64,000 nucleotides of DNA from Heterobilharzia americana (Eukaryota; Platyhelminthes; Trematoda; Strigeidida; Schistosomatidae): assembly GCA_944470555.2 (NCBI GenBank), contig OX104130.1, positions 48,765,491 through 48,829,490 on the forward strand, given 5' to 3'. Each line of letters begins with the position of its first letter. Position 1 is the first letter of the stretch. The notes under the pieces are model-generated. The model was not told the DNA's origin and did not search any database. It was given only the letters and a program-made list of their open reading frames with translations. Position numbers and translations under genes: made by a program. Below, piece by piece: positions 23,512 through 35,800 of this stretch.

Positions 23512-23784
23512 GTCTACACTTTCGTTTTCATCGAGAGAAGAGAAGACAATTCGGCCAATTGGCTTCCCGAAAGCAGGCTTTCACCAAATGGCATCATTTC
23601 GACTTTCCGATTCCGAGAAGGAATAATTTTGTTATTATTTTTTATATTTTGTTTGTGCTTTGAAGTTTCTTTAGTGATTGGATTTGTTTTACGGGGTAGG
23701 GTCGCTAGCCCTATGCCCAAGCTTCTCTCTTTACCCGGGCTTAGGACTGGTTAGCAACTAGTGAACTAGTTAACCAGGAGAGGT
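23512..23784 (-). other. RTE 5' untranslated region of copy 3
   Basis: This segment aligns with the 5' end of copy 6 (63336-63610), sharing a block with CCTAAGCCCGGGTAAAGAG and another with CTACCCCGTAAAACAAATCC. It has no long frame in the sense direction. RTE elements are transcribed from an internal promoter in the 5' UTR, so this is the likely promoter region, but no defined box can be named. Copy 6 has a long CT tract near its downstream end where copy 3 has a shorter purine/pyrimidine run. Confidence 0.82.
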
Positions 23785-23797
23785 TGGATGATATTTA
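23785..23797. repeat. Target-site duplication, right
   Basis: Second copy of TGGATGATATTTA, directly after the 5' end of RTE copy 3. It fixes the insertion length at 3084 bp. The 323 bases that follow up to 24120 hold nothing recognisable. Confidence 0.93.
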
Positions 23798-24120
23798 GTC
23801 AACTTTAATATGAAAAGAGAGAACCACTTCATATTTTGATCACTGCAGTCTGGCTAGTGAAATTTCTTGATGACTATGAATGATTTGTTTCTACTCGTGT
23901 TCACAGGCATAAATCATGTGGTGATTTTGAATATTGCTGCTCAGAGGAAAGCTTGTTGTAGACAGATTTGAGCCATGAGGCCTATCCAGTAGTAAAAAAA
24001 CCAGTGCCTTGAATCCTGCGACAACTGAGGTCTACATTCCAGCTTCAGTTATAACCAGACTGCCAAACTGTAGCAGTTTCAGATGGTTTCATCGCAGTTT
24101 TATACATCATTGACTAATAT

Positions 24121-24417
24121 ATGAATCGAAAAAGTGGAAAAAAGAAAATAATTTATGCGCTGTTTTTTCTTTCATTTATTCCTACACAAATGTTAGCTGA
24201 GTTTCGGTTATGTAAAAAAAGTGAAATCATATGTTTAGTATATAATGAATTCTATCTTTTAGTCCGTCGCTTAACACACAATGATCTTGTTGGCAAAATA
24301 AACAGTAGAATGACCTATGTATCCTTTTCAACTGTTTCAAGTAATAACCTTTCAAGAAAATGCAATTTCTATGGAGAAGGAGAGAATGAAAGCCCAATTG
24401 TATTTAATTGCAAATAG
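24121..24417 (+). CDS. Candidate single-exon gene for a small secreted protein
   Basis: A 98-codon frame with a true ATG and a TAG stop. The N-terminus looks like a signal peptide: a basic start (MNRKSGKKK), a hydrophobic core (IIYALFFLSFIP) and a plausible cleavage site after QMLA. The predicted mature part is about 70 residues with four cysteines (RLC, IIC, RKC, FNC), which could form two disulfides, and two N-glycosylation-type sequons (NLS, NES). An AATAAA lies 40 bases after the stop. No family is recognised. Schistosomes are known for small secreted proteins, but most are multi-exon. Frames of this length also occur by chance here, so coding status is uncertain. No promoter element could be identified. 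Confidence 0.35.
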   Translation: MNRKSGKKKIIYALFFLSFIPTQMLAEFRLCKKSEIICLVYNEFYLLVRRLTHNDLVGKINSRMTYVSFSTVSSNNLSRKCNFYGEGENESPIVFNCK

Positions 24418-24456
24418 GCCTTGTTAAGACTAGAAATCCCTTATATATATGCAGGA

Positions 24457-24462
24457 AATAAA
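24457..24462 (+). terminator. Possible polyadenylation signal for the 24121-24417 frame
   Basis: AATAAA, 40 bases downstream of the stop codon. The hexamer is common by chance in such AT-rich DNA, so it supports the candidate gene only weakly. Confidence 0.25.
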
Positions 24463-26958
24463 GTGAATCACTTTTACTTATTGGTTGCTTTCTTCTGTTA
24501 GTTTGCTCTTCGTAAATATTTTTACCTCTTCTTTAGTCACTTTAGTATGCTTTTAAACCTGCCATCACATAATCCTCAACTTTTCAATTTTTCTTTGAAA
24601 TAATTGTAAACTGATATTATTGATGCTACGAAAAGCGTATAATTTCAAATAAAATAAGTTGAATAAACAAAAATATTAATTTATTTAATTCGATTCTCTT
24701 TGTTTAGGCATGAAGATAAATAAGTGATTGGTAGGTATTTCAGTGGACATATTAATTCCTTTTATAAGATGTGAAACAAAATTTTTATTGTATAACAACG
24801 TGAAGCTACTTGCACAAATTACCACCTTTAAGCGTGGTTTAATGAGGTTGAATTAAAAAATATATAACAATCTGCTTGTTACATGGTGGTTGATTATTAA
24901 CTTATATTTGGCTTCGGAATTATCATTCACGTGTACGAATTATTGTTTTGAAAATTATCTTACAAATCGACAGAGTACTAAATTTCACGCTTATCTGCAT
25001 TCCACACCGTTGTACGTTGATATTGAAATAAGCGCATTCAATTCAGCACAAAGACTTAGCAACAACATTTTCTTTTGGAGGAATCATTTCTAGTAGCTGT
25101 AGAACCAAAAACAAGAAAGTGGTCGGACCGTAGTCAGTCTTTTTTGATAATCTTCATTGCTTAAATACTCATCTTACTCTAACTACTTAGTTGTCGTTGA
25201 TGTATTACCTCAGTGGGTTACCTTCGAATGCCTTCATATGCTGGGTCCCGTTTTTCACTAAACCTCTGGTTTTGTTCTACTCCAAGTGCATTGTATGATT
25301 TTTAATCTATTAGTTATCATGGTGATCCATTACTTAGTTTTCTTATTACGCAGTCTCTCTGACTCTGGAAACCACTCATTATTTCTTTCTAGAGCATTCC
25401 ATTTTTATGATTCAATACTGACATAGTACTCATTTTAAGACTTGTTTCCAGTTACTATAGCTATAATTGTATAGCTACTGTAAAGGATTCGTCGTAAAGA
25501 AACTTTTCTTTACATAATAACTTTTTTCTAGTCAAACAAACACATTTCGGTATTATATCATTAGTAATGGAGTCCTTTGTAACAACTTAATGAAGACAGA
25601 CCATCTATGCTTTTTGGTTTACATACTTCAGTTACACTCCTACCGATCGGGCATATGTGTCTATATATACATATGTGGAGTGAACTAAAGAAGCTTAACA
25701 AGACCACGTTTTCTCTTTCTTATGCAATCCTGCAAACCTTTAATCGTTTCAAAGATACAATATCTTTAGACTGAGAAACAAGTCTACGTGCAGCATCGAT
25801 AACGTCGTATTCATTTGATGGATGGGAGCATTTATTGGCAGGGAAAAAATCATCACTTTTATTTTATTTAGCGTCGACGAACGTACTTATGAATATGTAG
25901 ATAACGTCTAGGCTTATATACTTTTGTTACCGTATTTTTGCATGTATGATGTACATGTCTTCTGTCAGCTTTATGAATTTAGACTATCTGAGCATTTTCA
26001 TAAACATACTGAAAACAGTTTCCGTGCACTCAACACTATAGTGGACTTCTATCAGACCTTAAGTTTGTAATGTGTATTTAGGAGAAAAAAACTGTTTCTC
26101 ATATTTTATAGTTCCATAGAGTTTTCTGTTTCTTCTGAATCTATAAAATGTCTATCCTTAAACTGATGGCGATTTTTATTTAGAGGGAAGTGCGACTACT
26201 TCCCTTCTTGGTGTAGTATCCATTTAATATCATCTAACATTCAAGAAAAGTCTAATTTACAAATGAATGACTGTACATACACCTCATATGGTCATTTCTT
26301 GAAATATATTTTTCGTGAAAGAACATAAATATAGATACAGATATATATTCAAATAAATTCTAATGCGCTACTTACTCGACTTATATGTATAAAGCAACTT
26401 CAGTGTTACTGTAAGCGTTATGAATGATTTTAGTAAAACTGATGACTTATTTGAAATTTTTACTAAAACCTCCTACTATAAAATACTAGTATTAGGCACA
26501 GAGGAATAAGTTTCCGTGTATTAAACTCAAAACACTATATTTTGCCCTATCTTAGCGTGCAAATCCACGAAAACGATGAAGTAATTCGGAGAATGCAAAT
26601 ATTCGTCAAAGTCTTGCTATACTTAGTGACTTAATTCCTTTGTGTCTAAATGCATAATTTCAGCGTGTTTTTGGTACAATATTTGCTATATTGGATGAGT
26701 AAGAATACCTACTTTTAATGAACCCTCTAGTATATTTCGGCAAATGAGGTAGCTCGTTACTGATAACTTACCCTACACAAGTGAAACCGAAACACGCTGC
26801 CCGAGTGTCATATCACTTTGCCTGGTTACCGGATTAAAAATTTAACTGTCAGTGCTGAAAACTGAGGAATGGATAGCTACATAGGTTCACGACTGGTGGC
26901 CAGTTTAATAATTCAGCATAACTTGTATTGATCTTAAGAATGAAGATATGCAGACACT
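24463..26958. other. AT-rich DNA, no gene recognised
   Basis: Nothing recognisable in about 2.5 kb. Short plus-strand frames such as 24890-25093 lack any supporting feature. Confidence 0.5.
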
Positions 26959-27185
26959 TTATTGAGTGCTGACATTCGTAGAACAAAATACAGCCTGAAA
27001 ATTTGGCGTCTCTTGACTGTGTTCCAAAATAAAGATTTTCAAAATATTTTGTCTTTTGACATCGTCTAGACGTAGAATCTCATAAAAGATGCTGATGATG
27101 AACGTTACTTCCAGAAATGCTTGAGAAAATAGCGAAATAACACCCATAATTAAAGATAAATACCTGTTTCTTATTGTTTCATCAA
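26959..27185 (-). CDS. Low-confidence candidate terminal exon
   Basis: On the minus strand a good acceptor (a T-rich run ending TTGTATCTTGCAG, complement of about 27186-27200) is followed by an open frame of 75 codons that ends at a TAA overlapping AATAAA (complement of 26958-26963). The predicted peptide starts DETIRNRYLSLIMG, contains a hydrophobic stretch around SQAFLEVTFIISIFYEIL and ends NVSTQ. No family is recognised, no upstream exon was found, and the frame could be random. Confidence 0.15.
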
Positions 27186-27934
27186 CTGCAAGATACAATC
27201 AGTAATGTTATATGAAAATGTATCCACAGTTATAAAACCATTTCAGTCATAACACTAACATTTATAAATTCACATAATTTATAAGGTTAGCCTATAGCTT
27301 GTACATTACATTCATATTCACTCAAATCAATCACTAAAATATGTTCAGTTTAGTTCCAAATGTATATGGTTAGTTGTGAAGAAAGACAGAATTTTGTGGT
27401 GGTTATGAACTTGTGAAGTGTGACAGTGTCATCCTAAGCGGTGGAATTCTGTTTTGTATGATGAGTGATTAACATCTGACAGAAATTATGAGGAAACTCA
27501 GAAAATGTTTTGTGTCATCCTTATTCTTCATGTGAACCAATGTTAGTATGGTTGTTCGACCTGGAGCAATTCAATAAACATAAACCATAATTTAGACTAC
27601 CTTTCTGAATCCTGAAATAATAATCCTTGTGTTTTCCTGCGTCTAGCAAATTTATTGAGTTTTAATTCTCAGAACAGAACAAGGACAAACAGACGGAACA
27701 AGGATAGCTAACTGAAATTAGATTCCATAATGGGCAAGCAATAGCTAACAAAGCACGTCAATGCTTGTTTTCGTCAAATCCTCATCAAGCCAAACCTAAC
27801 CTCAAAAATGTATACGTTCATCAAGTATATAATTTTTACAATTTTACAATTTTTGGAGCGAAGGATATTGAGTATTTCATTGGTTACTTGCAATTCAAAA
27901 TTAAACAGCTCACTAATTAACAAGATAGTATTCC
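27186..27934. other. AT-rich DNA, no gene recognised
   Basis: Nothing recognisable. Confidence 0.5.
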
Positions 27935-28085
27935 TTTTGGATTAACGTCTATGAATACTGGATATCTGTTCCATCGTGCTGAGACTTTTCAGCAGGACGC
28001 ATTCGTGACCTCACGGAAGAGTGAACTCAGGACCTTCTGGTCTCAGAGTGAACGTTTTGGATCAGGGTTAAATAGTGCTACTTCA
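27935..28085 (-). repeat. Decayed tRNA-derived SINE (Sm-alpha-like)
   Basis: The reverse complement runs through an old tRNA-type region (GAAGGTCCTGAGTTCACTC in the B-box position) to a stretch CTGCTGAAAAGTC... GGAACAGATATCCAGT. This follows the order of the better preserved SINE at 60415-60643: tRNA-like part, then CTGCTGAGGAGTCCC-type hammerhead core, then CCAGTGCTTCCAGG-type end. The hammerhead core is mutated. Confidence 0.55.
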
Positions 28086-30160
28086 AAATAAACCTCTCCA
28101 TACACCTCTAACTAAAGTACTCAACAAAATCTTATGCAATCAATGAATAAAGAAGGGTGGAGAGACAAGGAAAACCACTGATTAAATGTAAAACAAGAAG
28201 TATGTATCTCAGTGATCAAAGGGATGGTAATAATCCATGAATATTAGATAAGTAAGTAAATCGAGGCTGCCAGACACTCTATAGTAACATCAAGAATAAC
28301 TTAGACATGTTCAAAAGCCAACAAATTAGGTGCGAAATACTCTATAATTGCTTAGTAAGAAAATAATCTAGACGCTGAAGAGAGTTTAATTCAAAACAGT
28401 AGGGTCAAAACTTTGGCTGCGTGTACGATGACGAAATAAAAGTTGCTGCCAAGGTTATTTCATCTTGACTAATAATTTTTCCAGAAAGTGGAAATCTTCA
28501 AAAAAATAATATTATGTATAAAGAAAAATTCTCAGGTAAGGACATCGTTAAAACGGAGGCAGTTTAATAAAATTCCACTTTTTTCATGACGTGTGTAAAG
28601 GTAGCCCTTTTAGAATCATGAATAGCCCACACCATTCAATCATCAGTCTTTAGGAAACAGTTTCCAAATAAAGCATACTTTTTAGGTTGATAAACAGTAT
28701 ACTCTTAAAAGCTTGGAAACAAATTCTTTTATTTTTCACACATTAAAACAAAGCTACATCGTTTTGCCGACTTAAGAATAGCATTCATACACAAGTACAA
28801 GCCTTAGTGCAATTATATTAGTCCATATTTCTTTAATTCAGTCGTTTTTTCCAGATATATACGGATTTACCATCTGAAATTAGATGACATGATTCAGGCG
28901 TTATACAGTTCCAATGTTCATGACCCTCAAATCATTGATAACACTGTGGGAAGTTTGTTTTAAAAAGAAATGAAATTCTCATGACTACCCACATTTTTAT
29001 TTTTGAACAGAACCTAATGAAATCCAGATATTTCAGCTGCAATTCAACATCTGATTTAAAAGGAATAGGTAGTTCTACTAATTGATTTTATGTAGATCAT
29101 GGAAATAAAAGATTAGGACATTCTGAGATATATTTAATTTGCATTTACTAAGATATGATGGTCTAATTTTCAGGATACTATGAATGGAATCTTATGTTTT
29201 GACAGCATACTGAAGCTTCATAAGTTCGTAAGCAGAACTGAAGGAATTTGTTGATAATATTCAGTAGATGGTTGATTTACTTTTACAACTATCACGGTGT
29301 AAAACTGAACTCAGCAGGACTCGAATTCTTCAGCGTGAGTTGTGATAAACGTTCAAATTCCAATACCTTCAGTGACGAGTGATTAGAATACTGATAGGCA
29401 GTGATTTGTATCAATAGTATAAATATTTTCACACCGTTGATTTTGACATGACAGCATTGCAACTATTCTCATTACTGGATCTCACAGGGAACAGTAACAA
29501 ATATATCTAACTTAATAGCAAATTGCATCTTATGAATTTCTTTCATTTTAGCTAGTTACTACCATTAGTTTTGGTCATTCATGAAGAGAAGTATACTTAG
29601 TAAATTGTACTCACAGATTCATAATGAAGCATTTTTTCTCATGCATTCTTCTGTCTGCAAGACGGATCATTAATGTTTCACATTCATTTATCAGACTTTA
29701 TACTCTGATAGAAAGATAAGTTTGCATAATTTAACCTGCACTTGACTTCACTGAGGGATCTCAAAAACTAGAAGTGAATATTTACCTAGCATCTCTACAA
29801 CAAAATAAGACGACTTCTTTGTTCAAATGTTTTCAAAAGATGAGGATTTCTTTTCAAAAATCGATAATGAAACTTATTACATTGCCTTCTTTGATATCAC
29901 AGCAATGTTATGCCAAAATATTTGCTCCAAAATGTGTTGTATGAGCCGGAGTCAAAACGCTGCATTAAGTTAGAATGCTTTGAGAATGTCACAGTTACTG
30001 TTTGCGTCTAACAGGTCATAGTTCATGAAACATACTTAAGACAAATGAGGCACTTCTGCTCATAATCAAGACCTGTATAAAATAGTTTACTTTGATAGTG
30101 GTTTGGAGTTTTTTGTACACACAGATCGTAATTATAGTATTACTTTCGGATAAAGGAAGG
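28086..30160. other. AT-rich DNA, no gene recognised
   Basis: Nothing recognisable. Confidence 0.5.
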
Positions 30161-30575
30161 AAAACAGTTGTCATGATCAAAACAGACTATGTCAAGAAAG
30201 CATAAGAATTAACAAGCGACAGTAGTGTGTACCGACCACTGGACCAGAACCCAGCTAAACATTTAGACAATAAGGTTCAAAGGAAAGCCCGTCAAATCAC
30301 GAAAGAAAAATAGTGGAGCATGAAGAAAAACGGATGAGTCCTAGAGAGGTTCTACATCCAACTTAAGATGGATGAAATGGATATTTCAATACACCTAATC
30401 ATTTCACTCTCTAGAACGCCATTCAATCTAACAAAAGAATAATACAGAAAACTAAAACATCTCGTCAATGTTAGTGAACAACCAGTCAGTTCAACAACTT
30501 AAGTTTTGGACAAAATAAAAAATTTAAAGAAAGGTGGTAATGAAAGGATGATACACTTTGATATACTACGCCGAC
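30161..30575 (+). pseudogene. Penelope-like element reverse transcriptase relic (N-terminal part)
   Basis: A single plus-strand frame, interrupted by five stop codons but with no frameshift over 415 bases, reads KTVVMIKTDYVKKA, then ELTSDSSVYRPLDQNP, later IISLSRTPFNLTKE, YRKLKHLVNVSEQPVSSTT, VLDKIKNL and NERMIHFDI. These follow the order in PLE reverse transcriptases: K-G-x-T-V-V-x-x-x-x-D-Y, then L-x-D-x-x-x-Y-x-x-L-x-x-D-P, then RPIVSxxxSPxYNLxKxL, and then S-x-D-V near motif A. The segment carrying the usual YGLPKxHK motif is shortened or replaced between KEK and IISL. The GIY-YIG end is absent. The assignment is by recalled pattern and needs a profile search. Confidence 0.68.
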
Positions 30576-32689
30576 GAAATATCAAAGATCAGAGAATACC
30601 GAACCACCATCATCCTTATTCTCAGTTTCAAAATTTTTTCGTCATTATATGATTTACTTTAGAAACTGAACAGTTTCTTGGACCACGCAATTCTTCAGAC
30701 AAGCTACAGCTTTTGTGAGCACAAATGAGAGTAGTTAGTATAGATCAGCTGTCACTGTTTATAATTTCATTTACTACATAATTTACTTTCAAAATCAGAT
30801 TGCAAACTTTAAAAATATCCTAACATTGATGTCAATCAAGCCAGTCTTCCGGGGATTCCAATTTTATTAATCTTTGCATTATTGGTTGCAACTGACCTCA
30901 AAACAGGTGATGAATCTTTGACTGTTCACAAGAATGACGAGTAAATGAAGCGAGCCAAAGTTTGTTGGAGTGAATAAGATGTGTAGACTGAATGATTGTT
31001 TTTCAGAATATCATAGAATTCAGAACTCATCCTCCCGATATTAGTTGTTCCGAAGGGTTGGATTACTAATAATGAAATAATTTGGAATTGAAAATGGTCA
31101 ACTGCTGTTTTTCAAATAGTTTGAACCGTAGGTTACCTTCAGACGGTAAGTGTTACTGTTTAATTCTGTATGATAAGCATTTTGCATGTAACCATATTTC
31201 ACTGTTTGTGCTTGTAATTTCACAATCCTGATAATGAGTAATAGAAGTCTAGATGATAATCTAACCTAAAAATAAAATTTATCAGATAACTTTTAAATGA
31301 CGTTGATAAGTCATACCTCATTTCCCTACAATGAAAAACCGCAGATGTCCACAAAAATAAAATTTCATACTTACTTTCCACTGTCAGAGAGAATCAATTG
31401 CTAGCAGAATTCACACCGTCTGAATGTAGCATGCAGCTGAAAGCACACAAAAATTACTGTAGACTTCAGATTCTGTGCATCGAGAATGTGAGTCACCTCA
31501 GTCTGGCTAGTAAAAGATGAGTGTGAATGGTTTCCAACTACGCATATTCGTCATCAGTAGATGAAATGTAAGGCTTTGCCAATAATCATATCGGAGCTAA
31601 TAACGTAAAACAATTCTCATTTCCATCCATCGAACGAAATCAAAATAAAATCTCCAAGTCAGGCTGCACATTTTGGCACTAGCCTTACTCTAAGTATTCA
31701 GAGATGAAATTATCTGTCATGGTAGAATAAAGTATCAGAGAAGGGAAGCAATGATGGGTTGAAAATGTTTGTTCAGAATGGTCAATATACATTTGACAAT
31801 ATAGTTACTGTAATTACAGATGTCTTTTGCCTAAATGTTTTTACTCAACTCCTTACAGACAAGCATTCCTACAAATGAACCAACTTATTTGTTGCTTAAT
31901 TTATCTACAACACTTGCAAACTGGTACTAAAGGCGCTTAACATATGAAGAAATTGAATTCTTCCTAATCTAAATTTTTCGTTTTCGGATATTGCTCTTCG
32001 TCTAGTCATTTTTTGTATGCAAACAGGAAATATACATGTTATTCCAGGAGAACAGGGTAACTGGATGATGCTTGCAGAATAAGAGATTAAAATGTGCACA
32101 GCATCTGCCACTAATTATTTCTGGTAAAACGTCTCTTGATTAAATGCTTTATACTCTTTCTACGATTGTACGATTATGGATATGTGCGTTGTATGTATTA
32201 TGACTGTAGGAAAATATTTTCTGTGTCGGCTTCAGGTTTTTAAATACTGATCACTGTGGCTTCGGCAGCTTGTAGAAGTTCCATTCGCACAGCTTTTATA
32301 AGACTTCTTCGTACTTTATAAACGACAATTAAGTTATATTGTACGTCCGCCTGGTGTTCACAATCGGCCAAGTTTCATGAAATTAAAACGAAAGAGGAAT
32401 TATCTCGTCCACTGTAAAACCAAAGTGATGCTTGTTCGTCAGTACGCTTAGAATTCAGATATTGAGTACGGCCAACATTTCTAGTTGCGCAAGATGACAA
32501 GAATGTGAACCACAGGAACAGGTCGACCATCAAGAAGAAAACTTCTCATTTTATGTTAGTTAACTAAAATACGTTCAAACTTTTGCTGATTTTTTTATCT
32601 AGTGAAGTTGTTCCAAGAAAAAAAACTTAGAAACTAAGGGATACCGGTAAATTTAATGTAACTGGCACCTAGGTTTGGAGCTTGCTGGC
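30576..32689. other. AT-rich DNA, no gene recognised
   Basis: Nothing recognisable, apart from possible worn PLE sequence just after 30575. Confidence 0.45.
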
Positions 32690-32800
32690 ACTGATCAGCA
32701 CGGTGTATCTGCAGAAGGCTGGTGCTCCGTATGAGATTTGAAGCTAAGTCATCCAGTGTTGTAGTCAGCGACACTAATGCTGACTTTTCGGGCAATGGTT
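32690..32800 (-). repeat. Possible tRNA-related SINE fragment
   Basis: The reverse complement carries a B-box-like AGCTTCAAATCTC about 40 bases after an A-box-like stretch (ATTAGTGTCGCTGAC), the spacing expected in a tRNA-derived sequence. The patch is richer in GC than its surroundings. No hammerhead core is seen and it is not clearly the same family as the SINE at 60.4 kb. Confidence 0.3.
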
Positions 32801-35800
32801 AATATCCTATAGGACTGCATTAGATACCGTGATTGATCACTGGATAGCAGCCAATTTTATCTTGTCTATTCCTAAATTCTGGCCGAACTCTTTTGACGAT
32901 GATTCCCGACCTTGGGGGTCATATTGCGAAAAGATCAGTCGAATTCGGCTAACCCTCGGGAATAAACAATATGGAACAGGTTGATCTATAGATATCGATT
33001 GACTGACTTAGGGATATACCACTGAAGGGTGTTATTTGAATGTATTTCAAACTAAAACCATATTTCGCTTGCTGAAAATGGGATTTCAGATCATTAAAGT
33101 ACCAAGAGTAGAGCAATTGTATATATGCAGTGTTTCTCTGCGATTGTAGAAAAGCATTAAAAACCAAATTTATATAAATGGCTTTGCACCATAAACAGTA
33201 CCTCAATTGGTCCAGGTAAAATATAGTGAATATCGTGCGAAGTAGCTCCTAAAATTGTCATGAGACAGCATTATGTAAAAATTGCTGTTTTGAATTTCGC
33301 GAAACTGCACCACTTCCAAAGTTTAATACATCTATATGTTAGGATGGAATTAGTCTGCACAATATTTGTGGACAAGTAACGAAAGCGTTTTCCAAAATAT
33401 GCACACTGAAATTGCTGCAAGAAATCCAGACCGCAGCACATCTTACTCAGGTTTTCTATTTTTTCCTCAGAAGTGTCTTTCAAAAGTAGAAAATTTGTTA
33501 GCTAAAATAACTCCATATTTAATTTGGCGTTGTAATACAGGTATGAACCCAATACTCTGGGTTGTACCATGGTGGAGGTTTAGATTTCAAGTGATTCACC
33601 AATAACCATTCTTTAAAAGCCAAATTTATTTGGTTATCGCCAAGTTTGACCTCAGTCAGCAGCTTGTGGCTGGCTGGCAGAACCGAGTTCTGTATATCTG
33701 ACAACAGTAGCCAATATCCCACATCTACAAATTGGACCATGAAGATCCATCAAAAATATTTTAATTTAATGTATGAAGTAGGATTGGATATTACATTTCC
33801 TAGTAGAATAAATCCTGGTCTGTAGATTGCTAACTTGTACTTATATGATCACCATATCGTATGTTCCAGTAACTGGTAAACCCTAATTTTTTTATTTGCT
33901 ACAAACTTATATGGTGGTATCTATTAAAAAAGGCTTAAAACATTGTTAAAGATTTACCTTTGTATTTTAATAAACTTACCACCTTGGTAAACATATACAC
34001 CCACGAAAGTTTTAATAACTTTTTTCTTCGTCTGTCAGTTTTCATCAATTAAGTGGCACAGACTTTGTCAGTTAACATCAATGAAAGAAACGCTTTTTGA
34101 AGAATTTTCTGCATTTATCTTTCCATCTTTAACTTGCAAGACCTTGTCATATCCGCGATGTCAACGAAAACAAAGCATAGCAGATGTTATTTGCATAAAT
34201 GTCAAAAAACTCTTTAGGTAAGAAACACCTAAAGTTTATTGCAAATATTTTGTGTAACGTAGTGACCGAAATGAAACTTTATACGTTTTGCGAAAGCATG
34301 ATACATTGACCGCAAGAGCTTCTGCTCATTGGTTTTTTAGTACTATTAGTACTGTCTTAAAAACGAACCTTTTCGAGTACAGTGACAACTTTTCAAAGTG
34401 CGAAATGTCAGGATAGCAGTGGTGTAGCAAACAGTCAGACGCAAGCGTCCCTTGAAATTTACCATAGAAGCAGTAATTTATGAATGTAACAGTCGTGTGA
34501 TTATCGCATAAGAATACTGACAGTGAAGTCATTCAAATTTCAACTGAATTTTTTACATCAATTCTCTTCCATATTTTTTAGTAGGCACATTGCACTAGTC
34601 CCATTAAATGTTAAGCTCGAAGTGGACTAAGTTATATCTCTTCAGACTGAACTAATACACTAATGCCTACTGATATTCTTTCAGAGGAACGAAATCATGG
34701 ATATTCATCGAATAATTTGTCAAAACGGAGCAAAATTAAGTTGCTCACCATGTTAGAATTGTGCATAAAGAAACTTACACCTATTACTTAGCTGAAAGAA
34801 GCTAGTGGTGCTACTAGTTTTTTTGAATGGTTTCAGCCTATATGACCTATTGACGTACCACTAATCCACAGTGGAAACATACTGACATGAAATATAATGA
34901 AGAGATAATAAGAATGAAAATTTCCCACACCATAAAAACTTCGACTTCTTCATAGGAAACAGTTGTCCGGCTTTCCATCTTTGCCACCTGATGTATATAA
35001 GTGGATACTTGAATAACGACTTTCAGATATCACTTTTTTTGGTCTCTTAGTTCCTCGGTAAGCAGAAAAGGTATTAGGATAAATAAAGGTATATTACAAC
35101 GCTCAAAAATATATACAAAACACAACAGTTTAGTTAAATCTGTAATGGTCTTGGTTATTTCAAGCTTTTTCTACTGATTCTTTCTCATCAACTAACCTAG
35201 GAATTACACGTATTTTTGCATACATTTCCTAAAGACTTTGAAGCAGAATGACTGCTTCCGAAAAGCTTTAGAGGTTTATAGCTTTCTACGAGGAATGAAG
35301 CAATCCTTTTGCACATCATAACAGTGCACTACCTGAAGTAGCATGAAAACACTTAAACGCATATTTGTACTACGTCAAATGCTTTCAGTATGTGTATGTT
35401 AGTAATCTTTAAAACGACTTGTGTTTCAGTCAGTAGTGTTGTGTATTCTGATGTTTGTTTGCTAAATATCTTTTTTAGATAACGGTAAAAGTGAAGACCA
35501 TTTCATACATTTTAAGAGCATTCAATTTCTCTTGCATCTATACGTTGTAAGATGTGAATCCCATAAGGAAAATGTTGCTTTTCGAGATGAAAGTAGCATG
35601 GATAAGGAATAGGAACTGTAATATTCAATGATTCACAAGTAGATAAAAATGTTTGTGTAAACCTAATATCAATACAGAAAGATGAACATGAATAGGGGTT
35701 GAAGGTTGTGCAAAAAAGCCCCTTAACTCATATGTGTACAATGACAACGATTACAGAAAAGCATTGTGTAGTCCTCGGGTTAACCGGAACATACCACTGA

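Larger units (their letters stand above)
20701..23784 (-). mobile_element. RTE-clade non-LTR retrotransposon, nearly full length, with TSDs (copy 3)
   Basis: This is the most complete RTE copy in the window, 3084 bp, bounded by an exact 13-bp target-site duplication. Read on the minus strand it has a 5' UTR (23784-23512), an AP-like endonuclease region (23511 to about 22800), a linker, a reverse transcriptase (about 22370-21436), a post-RT region and a C-terminal domain ending with a stop near the 3' end. The 3' end has a TAA/ATT-type short repeat merging with the target duplication. One long ORF is expected for the clade, but here it is split by frameshifts near 23040, 22730, 21990 and 21684 and by stops. 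About 98 bp around the start of the endonuclease are deleted. It resembles schistosome SR2/SR3-type elements by motif. It cannot be autonomous. Confidence 0.95.

Noticed and set aside
33519..33740. 73-codon minus-strand frame in a less AT-rich patch
   Set aside because: Composition suggests an old repeat, but no family, splice signal or second copy could be found.
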